Position numbers and translations under genes: made by a program. 64,000 nucleotides of DNA, taken from contig NZ_CP025794.1 of NCBI RefSeq assembly GCF_002906655.1, positions 2,232,001-2,296,000 of the forward strand, read 5' to 3'. This document shows, piece after piece, positions 1 through 16,110 of the stretch (positions are counted from its first letter, which is position 1; each line of letters opens with the position of its first letter). This stretch comes from Vibrio hyugaensis. Its GTDB lineage: Bacteria > Pseudomonadota > Gammaproteobacteria > Enterobacterales > Vibrionaceae. The notes beneath the pieces were generated by a model. It was not told the DNA's origin, did no database searches, and was given only the letters and a program-made list of their open reading frames with translations.

Positions 1-464
1 ATTGGGTGTCGTTTGGGGGGGTGGTAGATAACAACCTACCCGGACGTGGATTTGCGAATATTGATAAACCAAAGCAAGAACCTGATTTCGCTCGTGGGGA
101 AGAGGTTTATCAAAAGCAATGTGCGGTTTGCCATGCAGAAAATGGGCAGGGACGACAAGTTGCTGAGCGTTACGTGTTCCCGCCATTATGGGGCAAAGAC
201 AGCTACAACTGGGGGGCAGGGATGCATCGTATCAACACGGCAGCGGCTTTCATTAAAGCCAATATGCCGCTTGGGCAGGGCTATAGTTTAAGTGATCAAG
301 ATGCTTGGGATGTGGCGCTGTACATTAACAGCCATGAGCGTCCACAGGAGCCAAGGTTTAAGGGGAATGTCGAGCAGACCAAAGAAGCATTCCATCAGCA
401 CAACGGAACCTATGGTCTGCCAAGTCCGCTCGATAAGCACATCCTTGGCTCTCAAGCGTATTAA
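1..464 (+). CDS. TsdA-like cytochrome c, C-terminal part (5' end outside window)
   Basis: The reading frame is open from the first bases, so this is the C-terminal ~150 residues of a longer protein. It holds one haem c motif (CAVCH) followed by a segment with FPPLWG, SYN-GAGM and FIKANMPLG. These resemble the second haem domain of thiosulfate dehydrogenase TsdA, where the Met of NMP is a probable axial ligand. Such proteins are periplasmic electron carriers. The internal GTG at position 6 is not a convincing start. A shared hairpin terminator separates it from the convergent reductase gene. The family call is moderately sure; the substrate is inferred. Confidence 0.7.
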   Translation, partial: WVSFGGVVDNNLPGRGFANIDKPKQEPDFARGEEVYQKQCAVCHAENGQGRQVAERYVFPPLWGKDSYNWGAGMHRINTAAAFIKANMPLGQGYSLSDQDAWDVALYINSHERPQEPRFKGNVEQTKEAFHQHNGTYGLPSPLDKHILGSQAY

Positions 465-481
465 CTCAAACGCAATACAGC

Positions 482-510
482 AAAAAGCCGGCAATGAACC
501 GGCTTTGTTT
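482..510. terminator. Bidirectional hairpin terminator
   Basis: An 8-bp stem (AAAGCCGG / CCGGCTTT) with a 7-nt loop lies between two convergent genes. There are T-rich tails on both sides, so it can serve the cytochrome gene on plus and the acuI gene on minus. Confidence 0.8.
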
Positions 511-531
511 ATTCTATCGAGTTGCTAACGC

Positions 532-1512
532 TTATAGCTTGATAACCACACGACCCGTTACTTGGCCGTTCGTGATGTCTTCTGCGTATTTTGGCGCTTC
601 AGCTAGTTCTACTTCAGTACAAGCTTGTTCGAAGTAGCTGTCTGGTAGTAGCTCTACCAATTTTTCCCATGCTGCTGTACGTTTTTCAAATGGGCATGAA
701 ACAGAATCCACACCTTGTAGACGAACGTTACGTAGGATGAACGGCATCACTGTCGTTGGTAGATCGAAACCACCTGCAAGACCACAAGCCGCGACTGCGC
801 TGTTGTAATCCATTTGCGCCAACACTTTTGCTAGTACTTTGCTACCTACGGTATCAACGGCACCTGCCCATACTTGTTTTTCGAGTGGGCGAGCTGGCTC
901 TTCAAATTCAACACGGTCGATGATGCGGCTAGCACCTAACTTTTCTAGTAGCGGGCCATTTTGTTCAACACGACCAGTTACGGCCGCAACTTTGTAACCA
1001 AGCTGAGCTAGAAGCGTTACTGCTACTGAGCCTACACCGCCGCTTGCGCCTGTCACTAGGATTTCTCCTGCTTCAGGTTTGATGCCCGCATCCAATAGAG
1101 CCTGAACACATAACATGCCAGTGAAGCCTGCAGTACCCACCATCATTGCTTTCTTGCTGTCTAGACCTTTTGGTAATGGCACTAGCCAATCCGCTTTTAG
1201 ACGAGCACGTTGAGACATGCCGCCCCAATGGTTTTCACCTACGCCCCAACCAGTAAGGACAACTTTGTCACCTGCTTGGTAGCGGCCGTCTTCTGAGCTT
1301 ACTACCGTGCCTGCTAGGTCAATACCCGGCACCATCGGGAAGTTACGGATGATTTTACCTTTACCTGTGATCGCAAGGCCGTCTTTGTAGTTCAACGATG
1401 AGTAATCAACGTCAATCAGAACGTCGCCTTCAGGCAATTGTGTTTCATCGATTTGCTCGATGCTAGCGATAGTACGTTTGTCTTCTTGATTTAGAACTAG
1501 AGCATTAAACAT
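532..1512 (-). CDS. acuI: Acrylyl-CoA reductase AcuI / YhdH-type quinone oxidoreductase
   Basis: A 326-residue zinc-free medium-chain dehydrogenase/reductase, matching the usual AcuI/YhdH length. The N-terminal GroES-like domain has YSSLNYKD and PGIDLAGTV. The NADPH-binding Rossmann fold carries VTGASGGVGSVA near residue 155. The family reduces acryloyl-CoA to propionyl-CoA with NADPH and detoxifies acrylate. The ATG at 1512 is chosen over a longer frame because GGAGAACCTT sits directly upstream and the protein then begins MFNALVL, as relatives do. It is a single gene, convergent with the cytochrome and read in the same direction as fadBA, but separated from it by a terminator. Confidence 0.88.
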   Translation of the reverse strand: MFNALVLNQEDKRTIASIEQIDETQLPEGDVLIDVDYSSLNYKDGLAITGKGKIIRNFPMVPGIDLAGTVVSSEDGRYQAGDKVVLTGWGVGENHWGGMSQRARLKADWLVPLPKGLDSKKAMMVGTAGFTGMLCVQALLDAGIKPEAGEILVTGASGGVGSVAVTLLAQLGYKVAAVTGRVEQNGPLLEKLGASRIIDRVEFEEPARPLEKQVWAGAVDTVGSKVLAKVLAQMDYNSAVAACGLAGGFDLPTTVMPFILRNVRLQGVDSVSCPFEKRTAAWEKLVELLPDSYFEQACTEVELAEAPKYAEDITNGQVTGRVVIKL

Positions 1513-1660
1513 AAGGTTCTCCGATTGTGCGGTAGCGTGACTCTGGGTCACATGCAGCAAGATATCAACTGGTGCTAAGTGTATGTCTTCTTTGTCTATG
1601 AATAAAATGAAACTTGAGCATTTAATGTATGCTTTTTATGCATGTGAGCAATGTTTGGCG

Positions 1661-1692
1661 CAAAACAAAGGGCGACATCAGATGCCGCCCTT
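1661..1692 (-). terminator. fadBA operon terminator
   Basis: On the minus strand downstream of fadA there is a strong hairpin (AAGGGCG-GCATC ... CGCCCTT with one mismatch) followed by TTTGTTTTG. It ends the fadBA transcript before acuI. Confidence 0.75.
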
Positions 1693-1778
1693 AAGTGTAA
1701 TACTAAAAATTTTCAGTATTGGTTCATTTGTTCGTGATTGTTGGGCTGATCACTACGACTTAGCGATTCTCAAGCAAT

Positions 1779-5140
<3,362 letters not shown>

Positions 5141-5250
5141 TGTCTATCTCCATGACATACAATCTTGGATTGTCTGTATACCGATTTGATGCGGGCTGAG
5201 CGCCGTATAGGGCAGCAAATTGATATAGAGGAAAGTCGTTATATTTGTTG

Positions 5251-5267
5251 TTCTGGTTTGACCAGTG
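5251..5267. promoter_or_regulatory. FadR-type operator upstream of fadBA
   Basis: TTCTGGTTTGACCAGTG carries the CTGGT-N3-ACCAG dyad that defines FadR sites (the E. coli fadB operator has CTGGTACGACCAG). It lies between fadB and the divergent yigZ. The position fits repression of fadBA; binding has not been shown here. Confidence 0.78.
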
Positions 5268-5409
5268 AAGTTAGTTTGGACCTCGCATTGGTTAATTTCA
5301 ATACATTTTTTAAACAAGTGTTTAACATTGTGCGCTGGTGCAGATCTTATGCGACTCACAATTCCGTCTCGTGATAGACTTTGGACAAAGAGAAAAGTGA
5401 CCTAATCCT

Positions 5410-6033
5410 ATGAATGACAAGCCTTATCTTATCCCTGCCGCGCCTGCTCAATTTGAAGAAGAAATCAAAAAGAGCGTCTTTATTACCTATTTGGCTCATA
5501 CGCCGAACATAGAGGCTGCAAAGGCGTTCGTAGAGCAGATCAAAACCAAGCACTCTGATGCAAGGCATAACTGCTGGGGATTTGTTGCGGGTCGACCAGA
5601 AGATTCGATGAAGTGGGGGTTTAGCGATGACGGAGAACCATCGGGGACAGCCGGAAAACCGATCCTAGCTCAATTGTCTGGTTCTGGTGTAGGAGAACTC
5701 ACAGCTGTTGTTACTCGATATTCTGGTGGCATTAAGTTAGGCACGGGTGGTTTGGTGAAAGCTTATGGTGGCGGTGTGCAACAAGCGCTCAAGCTGCTTC
5801 AAACAATTGAGAAAAAAATAACCACAAAACTCCGTCTAGAGTTAGACTATGGTTTTATGCCTATCGCACAGTCGATCATGCCCCAGTTTGGTGCGGTTGA
5901 AGTTGAAGCTGAGTACAGCGATCAGGTGGTATTAGTGTTGGAAATTGAGCTACGTGAAGTGAGCGCCTTTACCCAAACTATCATCAACAAAAGCGGTGCA
6001 AAGGCAATTGTCACCCCTATAGACGGACAATAA
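5410..6033 (+). CDS. yigZ: YigZ / IMPACT family protein
   Basis: A 207-residue member of the UPF0029/IMPACT family. The N-terminal domain contains the conserved ARHNCWGFV and DDGEPSGTAGKPIL, followed by the YSGGIKLGTGGLVKAYGGG block. A ferredoxin-like C-terminal domain occupies the last ~65 residues. The biochemical role is not established; eukaryotic IMPACT proteins act in translation control. It sits between fadB and trkH exactly as in E. coli and is followed 46 bp later by trkH. Confidence 0.92.
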   Translation: MNDKPYLIPAAPAQFEEEIKKSVFITYLAHTPNIEAAKAFVEQIKTKHSDARHNCWGFVAGRPEDSMKWGFSDDGEPSGTAGKPILAQLSGSGVGELTAVVTRYSGGIKLGTGGLVKAYGGGVQQALKLLQTIEKKITTKLRLELDYGFMPIAQSIMPQFGAVEVEAEYSDQVVLVLEIELREVSAFTQTIINKSGAKAIVTPIDGQ

Positions 6034-6079
6034 TGAAATATAGGAAGCCACAGGGACAGCTTCGCTAGTCAATTAATCC

Positions 6080-7537
6080 ATGCAATTTCGTTCAATTATT
6101 CGAATCGTCGGGCTATTGCTCGCGCTTTTTAGTGTCACAATGCTCGCGCCAGCATTGGTCGCGCTTATCTATCGAGATGGTGCGGGTGTACCTTTTGTCA
6201 CGACTTTCTTCGTACTTCTATTGTGTGGTGGGATATGTTGGTTCCCAAACCGCAGGTATAAACACGAGCTTAAAGCGCGTGATGGCTTTCTTATTGTTGT
6301 TCTTTTCTGGACCGTACTTGGTAGTGCAGGCTCTATTCCTTTTCTGATCTCAGATAACCCCAATGTATCTGTGACTGACGCTTTTTTTGAGTCTTTCTCT
6401 GCTTTAACGACAACGGGTGCGACGGTGATCGTCGGGCTCGACGAGTTGCCAAAAGCGATTCTCTTTTATCGCCAGCTTCTGCAGTGGTTTGGCGGTATGG
6501 GGATCATCGTATTAGCCGTTGCAATCCTACCAGTGCTTGGTATCGGTGGTATGCAGCTTTATCGTGCAGAAATCCCAGGGCCAGTCAAAGATACTAAGAT
6601 GACGCCGCGTATTGCCGAAACGGCTAAAGCGCTATGGTATATCTATTTAAGTCTGACGATCGCATGTGCTGCAGCATTTTGGGTTGCGGGAATGACGCCA
6701 TTCGATGCGATTAGCCATAGCTTCTCAACCATTGCTATCGGTGGTTTCTCTACGCACGATGCCAGCATGGGCTATTTCGATAGCTATGCCATTAACATGA
6801 TCACCGTTGTCTTCTTGTTAATCTCAGCATGTAACTATTCTTTGCACTTCGCCGCGTTTGCGTCTGGCGGCGTGCATCCTAAATACTATTGGAAAGATCC
6901 AGAGTTCCGCGCGTTCATCTTTATACAAGTTGTTTTGTTCTTGGTGTGCTTCTTATTATTGTTGAATCACCATTCTTACGACTCAACCTATGATGCATTC
7001 GATCAAGCGCTTTTTCAGACCGTGTCCATCTCAACTACGGCTGGCTTTACCACAACCGGCTTTGCTGATTGGCCATTATTCTTACCAGTGCTGTTGTTGT
7101 TCTCTTCTTTTATAGGTGGTTGTGCTGGTTCGACTGGCGGCGGCATGAAAGTGATCCGTATTCTGCTACTGACCTTACAAGGCGCGCGTGAGCTGAAGCG
7201 TTTGGTGCACCCTCGTGCGGTTTACACCATCAAAGTGGGTGGCAGTGCTCTGCCGCAAAGAGTCGTTGATGCGGTTTGGGGATTCTTCTCTGCTTACGCT
7301 TTGGTGTTCGTGGTTTGTATGTTGGGCTTGATTGCTACAGGGATGGATGAGCTAAGCGCGTTCTCTGCGGTTGCAGCAACGCTCAACAACTTAGGTCCAG
7401 GTTTGGGTGAAGTTGCGCTTCACTTTGGCGATGTGAACGACAAAGCAAAATGGGTATTGATTGTTTCTATGCTGTTTGGCCGTTTGGAAATCTTTACCTT
7501 ACTTATTCTACTTACGCCGACGTTTTGGCGTAGCTAA
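6080..7537 (+). CDS. trkH: Trk-system potassium transporter TrkH
   Basis: A 485-residue inner-membrane protein with about ten hydrophobic segments. The four pore-loop signatures of the Trk/Ktr family are visible: SALTTTGATV, SFSTIAIGGFSTH, STTAGFTTTGF and TLNNLGPGLG. It is the K+-translocating subunit that works with cytoplasmic TrkA (not in this window). The following hemG starts 9 bp after the stop, so they are co-transcribed. Confidence 0.96.
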   Translation: MQFRSIIRIVGLLLALFSVTMLAPALVALIYRDGAGVPFVTTFFVLLLCGGICWFPNRRYKHELKARDGFLIVVLFWTVLGSAGSIPFLISDNPNVSVTDAFFESFSALTTTGATVIVGLDELPKAILFYRQLLQWFGGMGIIVLAVAILPVLGIGGMQLYRAEIPGPVKDTKMTPRIAETAKALWYIYLSLTIACAAAFWVAGMTPFDAISHSFSTIAIGGFSTHDASMGYFDSYAINMITVVFLLISACNYSLHFAAFASGGVHPKYYWKDPEFRAFIFIQVVLFLVCFLLLLNHHSYDSTYDAFDQALFQTVSISTTAGFTTTGFADWPLFLPVLLLFSSFIGGCAGSTGGGMKVIRILLLTLQGARELKRLVHPRAVYTIKVGGSALPQRVVDAVWGFFSAYALVFVVCMLGLIATGMDELSAFSAVAATLNNLGPGLGEVALHFGDVNDKAKWVLIVSMLFGRLEIFTLLILLTPTFWRS

Positions 7538-7546
7538 GGGGAAATC

Positions 7547-8074
7547 GTGGCAAAAGCATTATTTCTATATTCCTCCCGTGAAGGGCAGACTAAAAAAATT
7601 CTCCACTATATAGATGAGAAGCTAACAGACTTCGAATGCGAGCTGGTGGATTTACATAATGTTGAGATGATTGATTTTAGCCAATACGACAGGGTATTGA
7701 TTGGAGCGTCTATTCGTTATGGTCATCTTAATAAGAAGCTGTACCAGTTTATTGAGCGAAACCTCAATCAACTTGAACAAAGTAAAGTGGCGTTTTTCTG
7801 CGTAAACCTAACCGCTCGTAAAGAAGACCAAGGAAAGGATACGCCAGAGGGTAGTGCTTACATTCGTAAGTTCCTAATCAAGTCGCCTTGGAAACCAACC
7901 TTAATCGGTGTTTTTGCTGGTGCTCTTTATTACCCACGTTACGGATGGTTCGACAAAACTATGATTAAGTTCATTATGTCGATGACAGGTGGTGAAACCG
8001 ATACGACCAAAGAAGTGGAATACACCAATTGGGAAAAAGTGGCTCTTTTCGCAGATAAATTCAAAGAACTGTAG
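7547..8074 (+). CDS. hemG: Menaquinone-dependent protoporphyrinogen IX oxidase
   Basis: A 175-residue flavodoxin-like enzyme. The FMN phosphate loop is at the N-terminus (YSSREGQTKK) and a long insertion near residues 110-140 (GALYYPRYGWFDKTMIKFIM) is typical of HemG. It oxidises protoporphyrinogen IX to protoporphyrin IX, the penultimate step of haem synthesis, passing electrons to quinone. The start is GTG with AAGGGG upstream. Its position between trkH and an rRNA operon matches E. coli. Other haem genes are at 59-63 kb. Confidence 0.95.
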   Translation: MAKALFLYSSREGQTKKILHYIDEKLTDFECELVDLHNVEMIDFSQYDRVLIGASIRYGHLNKKLYQFIERNLNQLEQSKVAFFCVNLTARKEDQGKDTPEGSAYIRKFLIKSPWKPTLIGVFAGALYYPRYGWFDKTMIKFIMSMTGGETDTTKEVEYTNWEKVALFADKFKEL

Positions 8075-8153
8075 AAATAACGTGCTCTTTTGACCGCTTT
8101 TGAAGCAAATTTATCCGAACGATAAAAAAATCAAAAAAAACGAGAAAAAGGGC

Positions 8154-8181
8154 TTGCCAATGTGATCGCAATCTCTATAAT
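8154..8181 (+). promoter_or_regulatory. rRNA operon 1 promoter P1
   Basis: TTGCCA and TATAAT are separated by 16 bp and followed by a short discriminator (GCCACCTC). An A-rich tract at about 8126-8150 could act as an UP element. The arrangement is that of stringently controlled rrn P1 promoters. Confidence 0.85.
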
Positions 8182-8281
8182 GCCACCTCGCTGACACGGC
8201 AACGCTTCGAAAGAAACGAGGTTGAGTTAGCAAGCCAATTAGCCAAGCGGAAACGCTTGAAAGAAAGTTTGAAAAAAGTGA

Positions 8282-8309
8282 TTGACACTAAACTTTAACT
8301 CGCTAAAAT
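8282..8309 (+). promoter_or_regulatory. rRNA operon 1 promoter P2
   Basis: TTGACA and TAAAAT with 16-bp spacing lie about 130 bp after P1, upstream of the leader boxA. Confidence 0.8.
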
Positions 8310-8342
8310 GGCCGTCCGATTTGAGCAAGGCTCAATAGGAAA

Positions 8343-8592
8343 GCTCTTTAACAATATAGACCTATCAATCTGTGTGGGCACTCGTTGATGATAATCCAAT
8401 TAGAAACTTCGGTTTCAAATTAGGTTTCAATGAACTGAGTGACCAATCAAGACTTCTTTTGGCAACATTAGGGGACTTGGCACAGTCAATTCATTATCAT
8501 TCTGTTGGAATGATAATAGCTTTAAAATTACTTCTTACTTTCGAGTAAGGATGAGTTTTGAAGTCAGTATTCGTTGAGCCGAACAAAATCTT
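8343..8592 (+). promoter_or_regulatory. rRNA operon 1 leader with boxA antiterminator
   Basis: The leader begins with GCTCTTTAACAAT (boxA, 8343-8355), the NusB/S10 binding element for rRNA antitermination. A hairpin at 8493-8517 (ATTATCATTC / GAATGATAAT) and a run at about 8447-8482 that is 16 nt longer than in operon 2 follow. The last part shares the sequence upstream of mature 16S with the second operon. Confidence 0.75.
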
Positions 8593-10145
<1,553 letters not shown>

Positions 10146-10210
10146 TACGATGATTACTCACGATGAGTGTCCACACAGATTGATACGGTTTATAAGTAAG
10201 AGACGATACT

Positions 10211-10287
10211 GGGTCTGTAGCTCAGGTGGTTAGAGCGTTCGCCTGATAAGCGAGAGGTCGGTGGTTCGAGTCCACTCAGACCCACCA
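10211..10287 (+). tRNA. ileT: tRNA-Ile (GAT)
   Basis: A 77-nt cloverleaf in the 16S-23S spacer. The acceptor stem GGGTCTG pairs with CAGACCC, the anticodon loop is CTGATAA, the T-loop is GGTTCGAGTCC and CCA is encoded. Identical to the copy in operon 2. Confidence 0.96.
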
Positions 10288-10323
10288 ATTTCCTTGGAAA
10301 TTGGCACACAGTATCACACTGAT

Positions 10324-10399
10324 GGGGCTATAGCTCAGCTGGGAGAGCGCCTGCCTTGCACGCAGGAGGTCTGCGGTTCGATCCCGCATAGCTCCACCA
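10324..10399 (+). tRNA. alaT: tRNA-Ala (TGC)
   Basis: A 76-nt cloverleaf in the spacer. The acceptor GGGGCTA pairs with TAGCTCC with a wobble, the anticodon loop is CTTGCAC and CCA is encoded. It is co-transcribed with and processed from the rRNA precursor. Confidence 0.96.
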
Positions 10400-10453
10400 T
10401 CTTTAAGCGCATTCGATGAGTGCTTTTAAAAATGGTTTTCATCAGAAAATCTA

Positions 10454-10466
10454 GCTCTTTAACAAT
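10454..10466 (+). promoter_or_regulatory. Spacer boxA before 23S (operon 1)
   Basis: GCTCTTTAACAAT lies between tRNA-Ala and 23S rRNA. It repeats the leader boxA and allows antitermination complexes to re-form before the long 23S gene. The remainder of the 10400-10690 spacer forms the stems flanking 23S. Confidence 0.75.
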
Positions 10467-10690
10467 TTGGAAAGCTGACAAAACAAACTTTTAAGTTTGT
10501 TTGTAAAGTTCTCAATGTTTGTCTTTATGACAAACACCAAAAAACACATTCAAGTGTTCTTGGGAATATCACTTTTACTGTGATTATTCGAAATTGAGTC
10601 CGGCAAAATCGATATGTCTCTCGCTCATTCAAATAATGAGAGACAACTTTGGTGATTTGAACATCAACTCGAAACTCCTTCGGGTTGTAT

Positions 10691-13581
<2,891 letters not shown>

Positions 13582-13667
13582 ACAACACCCAAGGGGTTTT
13601 GATGGACTCAATGCAAGAACGATTGAATGTGTAAGAACTTAGAAACAGCTTTCCGAATTAAAGAATT

Positions 13668-13787
13668 TGCTTGGCGACCATAGCGATTTGGACCCACCTG
13701 ACTTCCATTCCGAACTCAGAAGTGAAACGAATTAGCGCCGATGGTAGTGTGGGGTTTCCCCATGTGAGAGTAGGACATCGCCAGGCT
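13668..13787 (+). rRNA. rrf: 5S ribosomal RNA (operon 1)
   Basis: A 120-nt 5S sequence, starting TGCTTGGCGACC and closing with its complement GCCAGGCT. It contains the conserved CCGAACTCAGAAGTGAAA loop. Identical to the second copy. Confidence 0.97.
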
Positions 13788-13818
13788 TTAAATTTAGACT
13801 TAAATGTCTAACCAGTGC

Positions 13819-13895
13819 GGAGCGGTAGTTCAGTTGGTTAGAATACCGGCCTGTCACGCCGGGGGTCGCGGGTTCGAGTCCCGTCCGCTCCGCCA
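13819..13895 (+). tRNA. aspT: tRNA-Asp (GTC)
   Basis: A 77-nt cloverleaf. The acceptor GGAGCGG pairs with CCGCTCC, the anticodon loop is CTGTCAC and CCA is encoded. It follows 5S and ends the operon 1 transcript. Confidence 0.96.
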
Positions 13896-13903
13896 CTTAT
13901 TTA

Positions 13904-13940
13904 GAAAGCCTTGCTAGAAATAGCAAGGCTTTCGTCGTTT
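13904..13940 (+). terminator. rRNA operon 1 terminator
   Basis: A perfect 13-bp stem (GAAAGCCTTGCTA / TAGCAAGGCTTTC) with a GAAA tetraloop is followed by GTCGTTT. Confidence 0.85.
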
Positions 13941-14132
13941 CTAGAGCCTTCAATTTCCTACTTGCTCTAGCCTTATTTACCATTAAGCTCCCTCCTTCTC
14001 AAGCCGACCTCTTTTACTTCTTTATTATATGTGTGTAGGTGCTTACTACCTTTTTAGTGCCTATAAAATATGGATCTTCATTTATAACCTCTGACCCATA
14101 AGCATTATGACTGCACATCTTTAAAAGATAAG

Positions 14133-14147
14133 TGAGAATCATTATTA
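14133..14147. promoter_or_regulatory. Fur-box-like site upstream of the multicopper oxidase
   Basis: TGAGAATCATTATTA matches the 7-1-7 Fur consensus TGATAATNATTATCA at 12 of the 14 defined positions, within 65 bp of the start of the oxidase gene. Iron-dependent repression is inferred. Confidence 0.5.
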
Positions 14148-14194
14148 ATATTTAGTTACACTCACATCAATTGGAATAATGAGTGACTAAATAC

Positions 14195-15577
14195 ATGGAT
14201 ATATCTCGTCGACGTTTTCTTCAATCTTCCTTAGCGATCTCTGCGCTTACCGTTCTGCCTGCATGTTCTCTATCTAGGAGTACTAATAAACAGGGGCAGC
14301 ATATATACGACATCACTGCAGAGCCTTCTACTGCACAATTGGTCCCAGGATTTAACACGGATGTACTTGCGTTCAATGGCTCGATTCCAGCACCTACGAT
14401 TCGATGTCGCCAAGGCGAGAAAGTTATAATTCGGTTTACTAACAAGCTTTCAGAGCCGACTACAATCCACTGGCATGGCTTGCGAATCCCTATTGAAATG
14501 GATGGTGTCCCTTTCTTGAGCCAGCCGCCTATCATGCCGGGTGAAACATTCGTTTATGAATTTACACCGCCAGATGCGGGCACGTTTTGGTATCACCCAC
14601 ACATGAATAGTGCTAAGCAGCTTGGTATGGGGTTAGTTGGATTAATTATCGTTGATGAGGCAGAGCCTGTTCAGTTTGATGAAGAACATGAAGTCGTCCT
14701 GAAGCATTGGCATATAGACAAACAAGGTCAGTGGAAAAAACTTATGGTGCCGCGCTTGAGTGCACGTATGGGGACTCCCGGAGAGTGGAGTAGTGTCAAT
14801 GGTGTTCATGAGCCTGTTTATACGCTGAAGCAGAATGCTACCACGCGATTAAGAATTGCTAATGTCGATAACACCATTACTTACCCGATCGCTATTGAAG
14901 GCGCAGAGGCTTGGGTTATTGCTATTGATGGTAATCCTGTTAGAACGCCTTATAGGCTCACTCAACACAAAATTGGTCCGGGAATGAGGTTGGATGTCGG
15001 ATTGATTGCTCCGAAGGTTGGAGAGCGTGTTTATGTGCGTCAAATGAAAGGGCGCTTCCCATTCCCTTTGTGTGAGTTTGATATTGTTGAGTCTAACCTA
15101 CCGAGCAACCAGAAACTGCCTTTATTGCCTCTCAACCCTGTGCCTGATCTTGATTTGAAAAATGCGGAGCAAATCGATTATGTGTTTGAGTGGGAGGGGG
15201 CGGTCACTCCTGCTGATAAATCGGGCAAAGCGATACCTAAATTCTGGCTGATGAATAAACGAGCTTGGGAGGGAATGAGTAAAGATAATATTCCTGCGCC
15301 GCTTTCAACATTGGAGATGGGAAAAACCTATATCTTTAATCTAAAGAACGTGACTCAATACCACCATCCAATTCATCTTCATGGACACACATTTACCGTT
15401 CTTGAATTAGACGGCAAAAAACTCGATGAACCGTTTAATACCGATACGGTCTTACTTGGAAAAAACGGCAGTGCGAAAGCGGCATTTGTTGCAGATAACC
15501 CAGGACGTTGGATGTACCATTGTCATGTGATTGAACACATGAAGACGGGGTTAATGGGTTATATTGAGGTAAAGTGA
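14195..15577 (+). CDS. Multicopper oxidase with Tat signal (SufI/CueO-like)
   Basis: A 460-residue three-domain cupredoxin oxidase. The N-terminus has a twin-arginine signal (SRRRFLQSS) and a hydrophobic stretch ending LPACS, which resembles a lipobox. The four copper-ligand blocks are complete: HWHGL (~92), WYHPHM, HPIHLHGH and HCHVIEHMKTGLMG. It is therefore likely to be active, unlike SufI. The family oxidises Cu(I), Fe(II) or phenols in the periplasm. The ATG at 14195 puts the Arg pair near the start; an in-frame GTG at 14183 is possible, and neither has a strong ribosome site. A Fur-like box upstream points to ferroxidase use. Single gene, followed by crcB. Confidence 0.88.
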   Translation: MDISRRRFLQSSLAISALTVLPACSLSRSTNKQGQHIYDITAEPSTAQLVPGFNTDVLAFNGSIPAPTIRCRQGEKVIIRFTNKLSEPTTIHWHGLRIPIEMDGVPFLSQPPIMPGETFVYEFTPPDAGTFWYHPHMNSAKQLGMGLVGLIIVDEAEPVQFDEEHEVVLKHWHIDKQGQWKKLMVPRLSARMGTPGEWSSVNGVHEPVYTLKQNATTRLRIANVDNTITYPIAIEGAEAWVIAIDGNPVRTPYRLTQHKIGPGMRLDVGLIAPKVGERVYVRQMKGRFPFPLCEFDIVESNLPSNQKLPLLPLNPVPDLDLKNAEQIDYVFEWEGAVTPADKSGKAIPKFWLMNKRAWEGMSKDNIPAPLSTLEMGKTYIFNLKNVTQYHHPIHLHGHTFTVLELDGKKLDEPFNTDTVLLGKNGSAKAAFVADNPGRWMYHCHVIEHMKTGLMGYIEVK

Positions 15578-15700
15578 CTCCTGTAACTTTTTAAATCTTG
15601 ATAAGTTTTAAGCGCTATACTTTGCTGAATTCTAAGATTGTATAATCACTATTGCCGTAAATTTGATTACAATGTCGCCATTAACTTTTTTGGGGGAATT

Positions 15701-16084
15701 ATGGGACAACTATCCGTTTTGGGTTTTATTGCATTGGGTGGCGCATTTGGTGCATGTTCTCGTTACTTAATTTCTGAACTTTGTGTGATGCTACTTGGTC
15801 GTGGCTTTCCGTACGGTACCTTAACCGTGAACGTGGTCGGTTCATTTATTATGGGTCTACTCATTGCTGCGTTTGAAACTGAGTTGATGGTCACTGACCC
15901 ATGGCGTCAAATCATCGGTCTTGGCTTTTTGGGCGCATTAACCACATTCTCTACCTTCTCGATGGATAACGTGTTGCTTATGCAGCAGGGTGCTTTCTTT
16001 AAGATGGGATTGAACGTATTGCTGAATGTCGTGTTAAGCATTTCGGCTGCGTGGATTGGTTTCCAATTATTGATGCGTAGCTAG
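15701..16084 (+). CDS. crcB: Fluoride ion channel CrcB/Fluc
   Basis: A 127-residue inner-membrane protein with four hydrophobic helices. The motifs GGAFGACSRY, FPYGTLTVNVVGSF (with the conserved Asn) and TTFSTFSMD are those of dual-topology Fluc channels that expel fluoride. The ATG at 15701 is preceded by GGGGGAATT; the longer frame starting at 15638 has no such site. I see no fluoride riboswitch upstream. Confidence 0.93.
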   Translation: MGQLSVLGFIALGGAFGACSRYLISELCVMLLGRGFPYGTLTVNVVGSFIMGLLIAAFETELMVTDPWRQIIGLGFLGALTTFSTFSMDNVLLMQQGAFFKMGLNVLLNVVLSISAAWIGFQLLMRS

Positions 16085-16110
16085 CAAAAATACTCAAATC
16101 TTAATCAGGT

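Noticed and set aside
15638..15700. N-terminal extension of crcB
   Set aside because: The extra 21 residues precede a strong GGGGGAATT-ATG start and are absent from the family.
15578..15700. Fluoride riboswitch in front of crcB
   Set aside because: The conserved pseudoknot blocks of the crcB motif could not be found in the 120 bp upstream.
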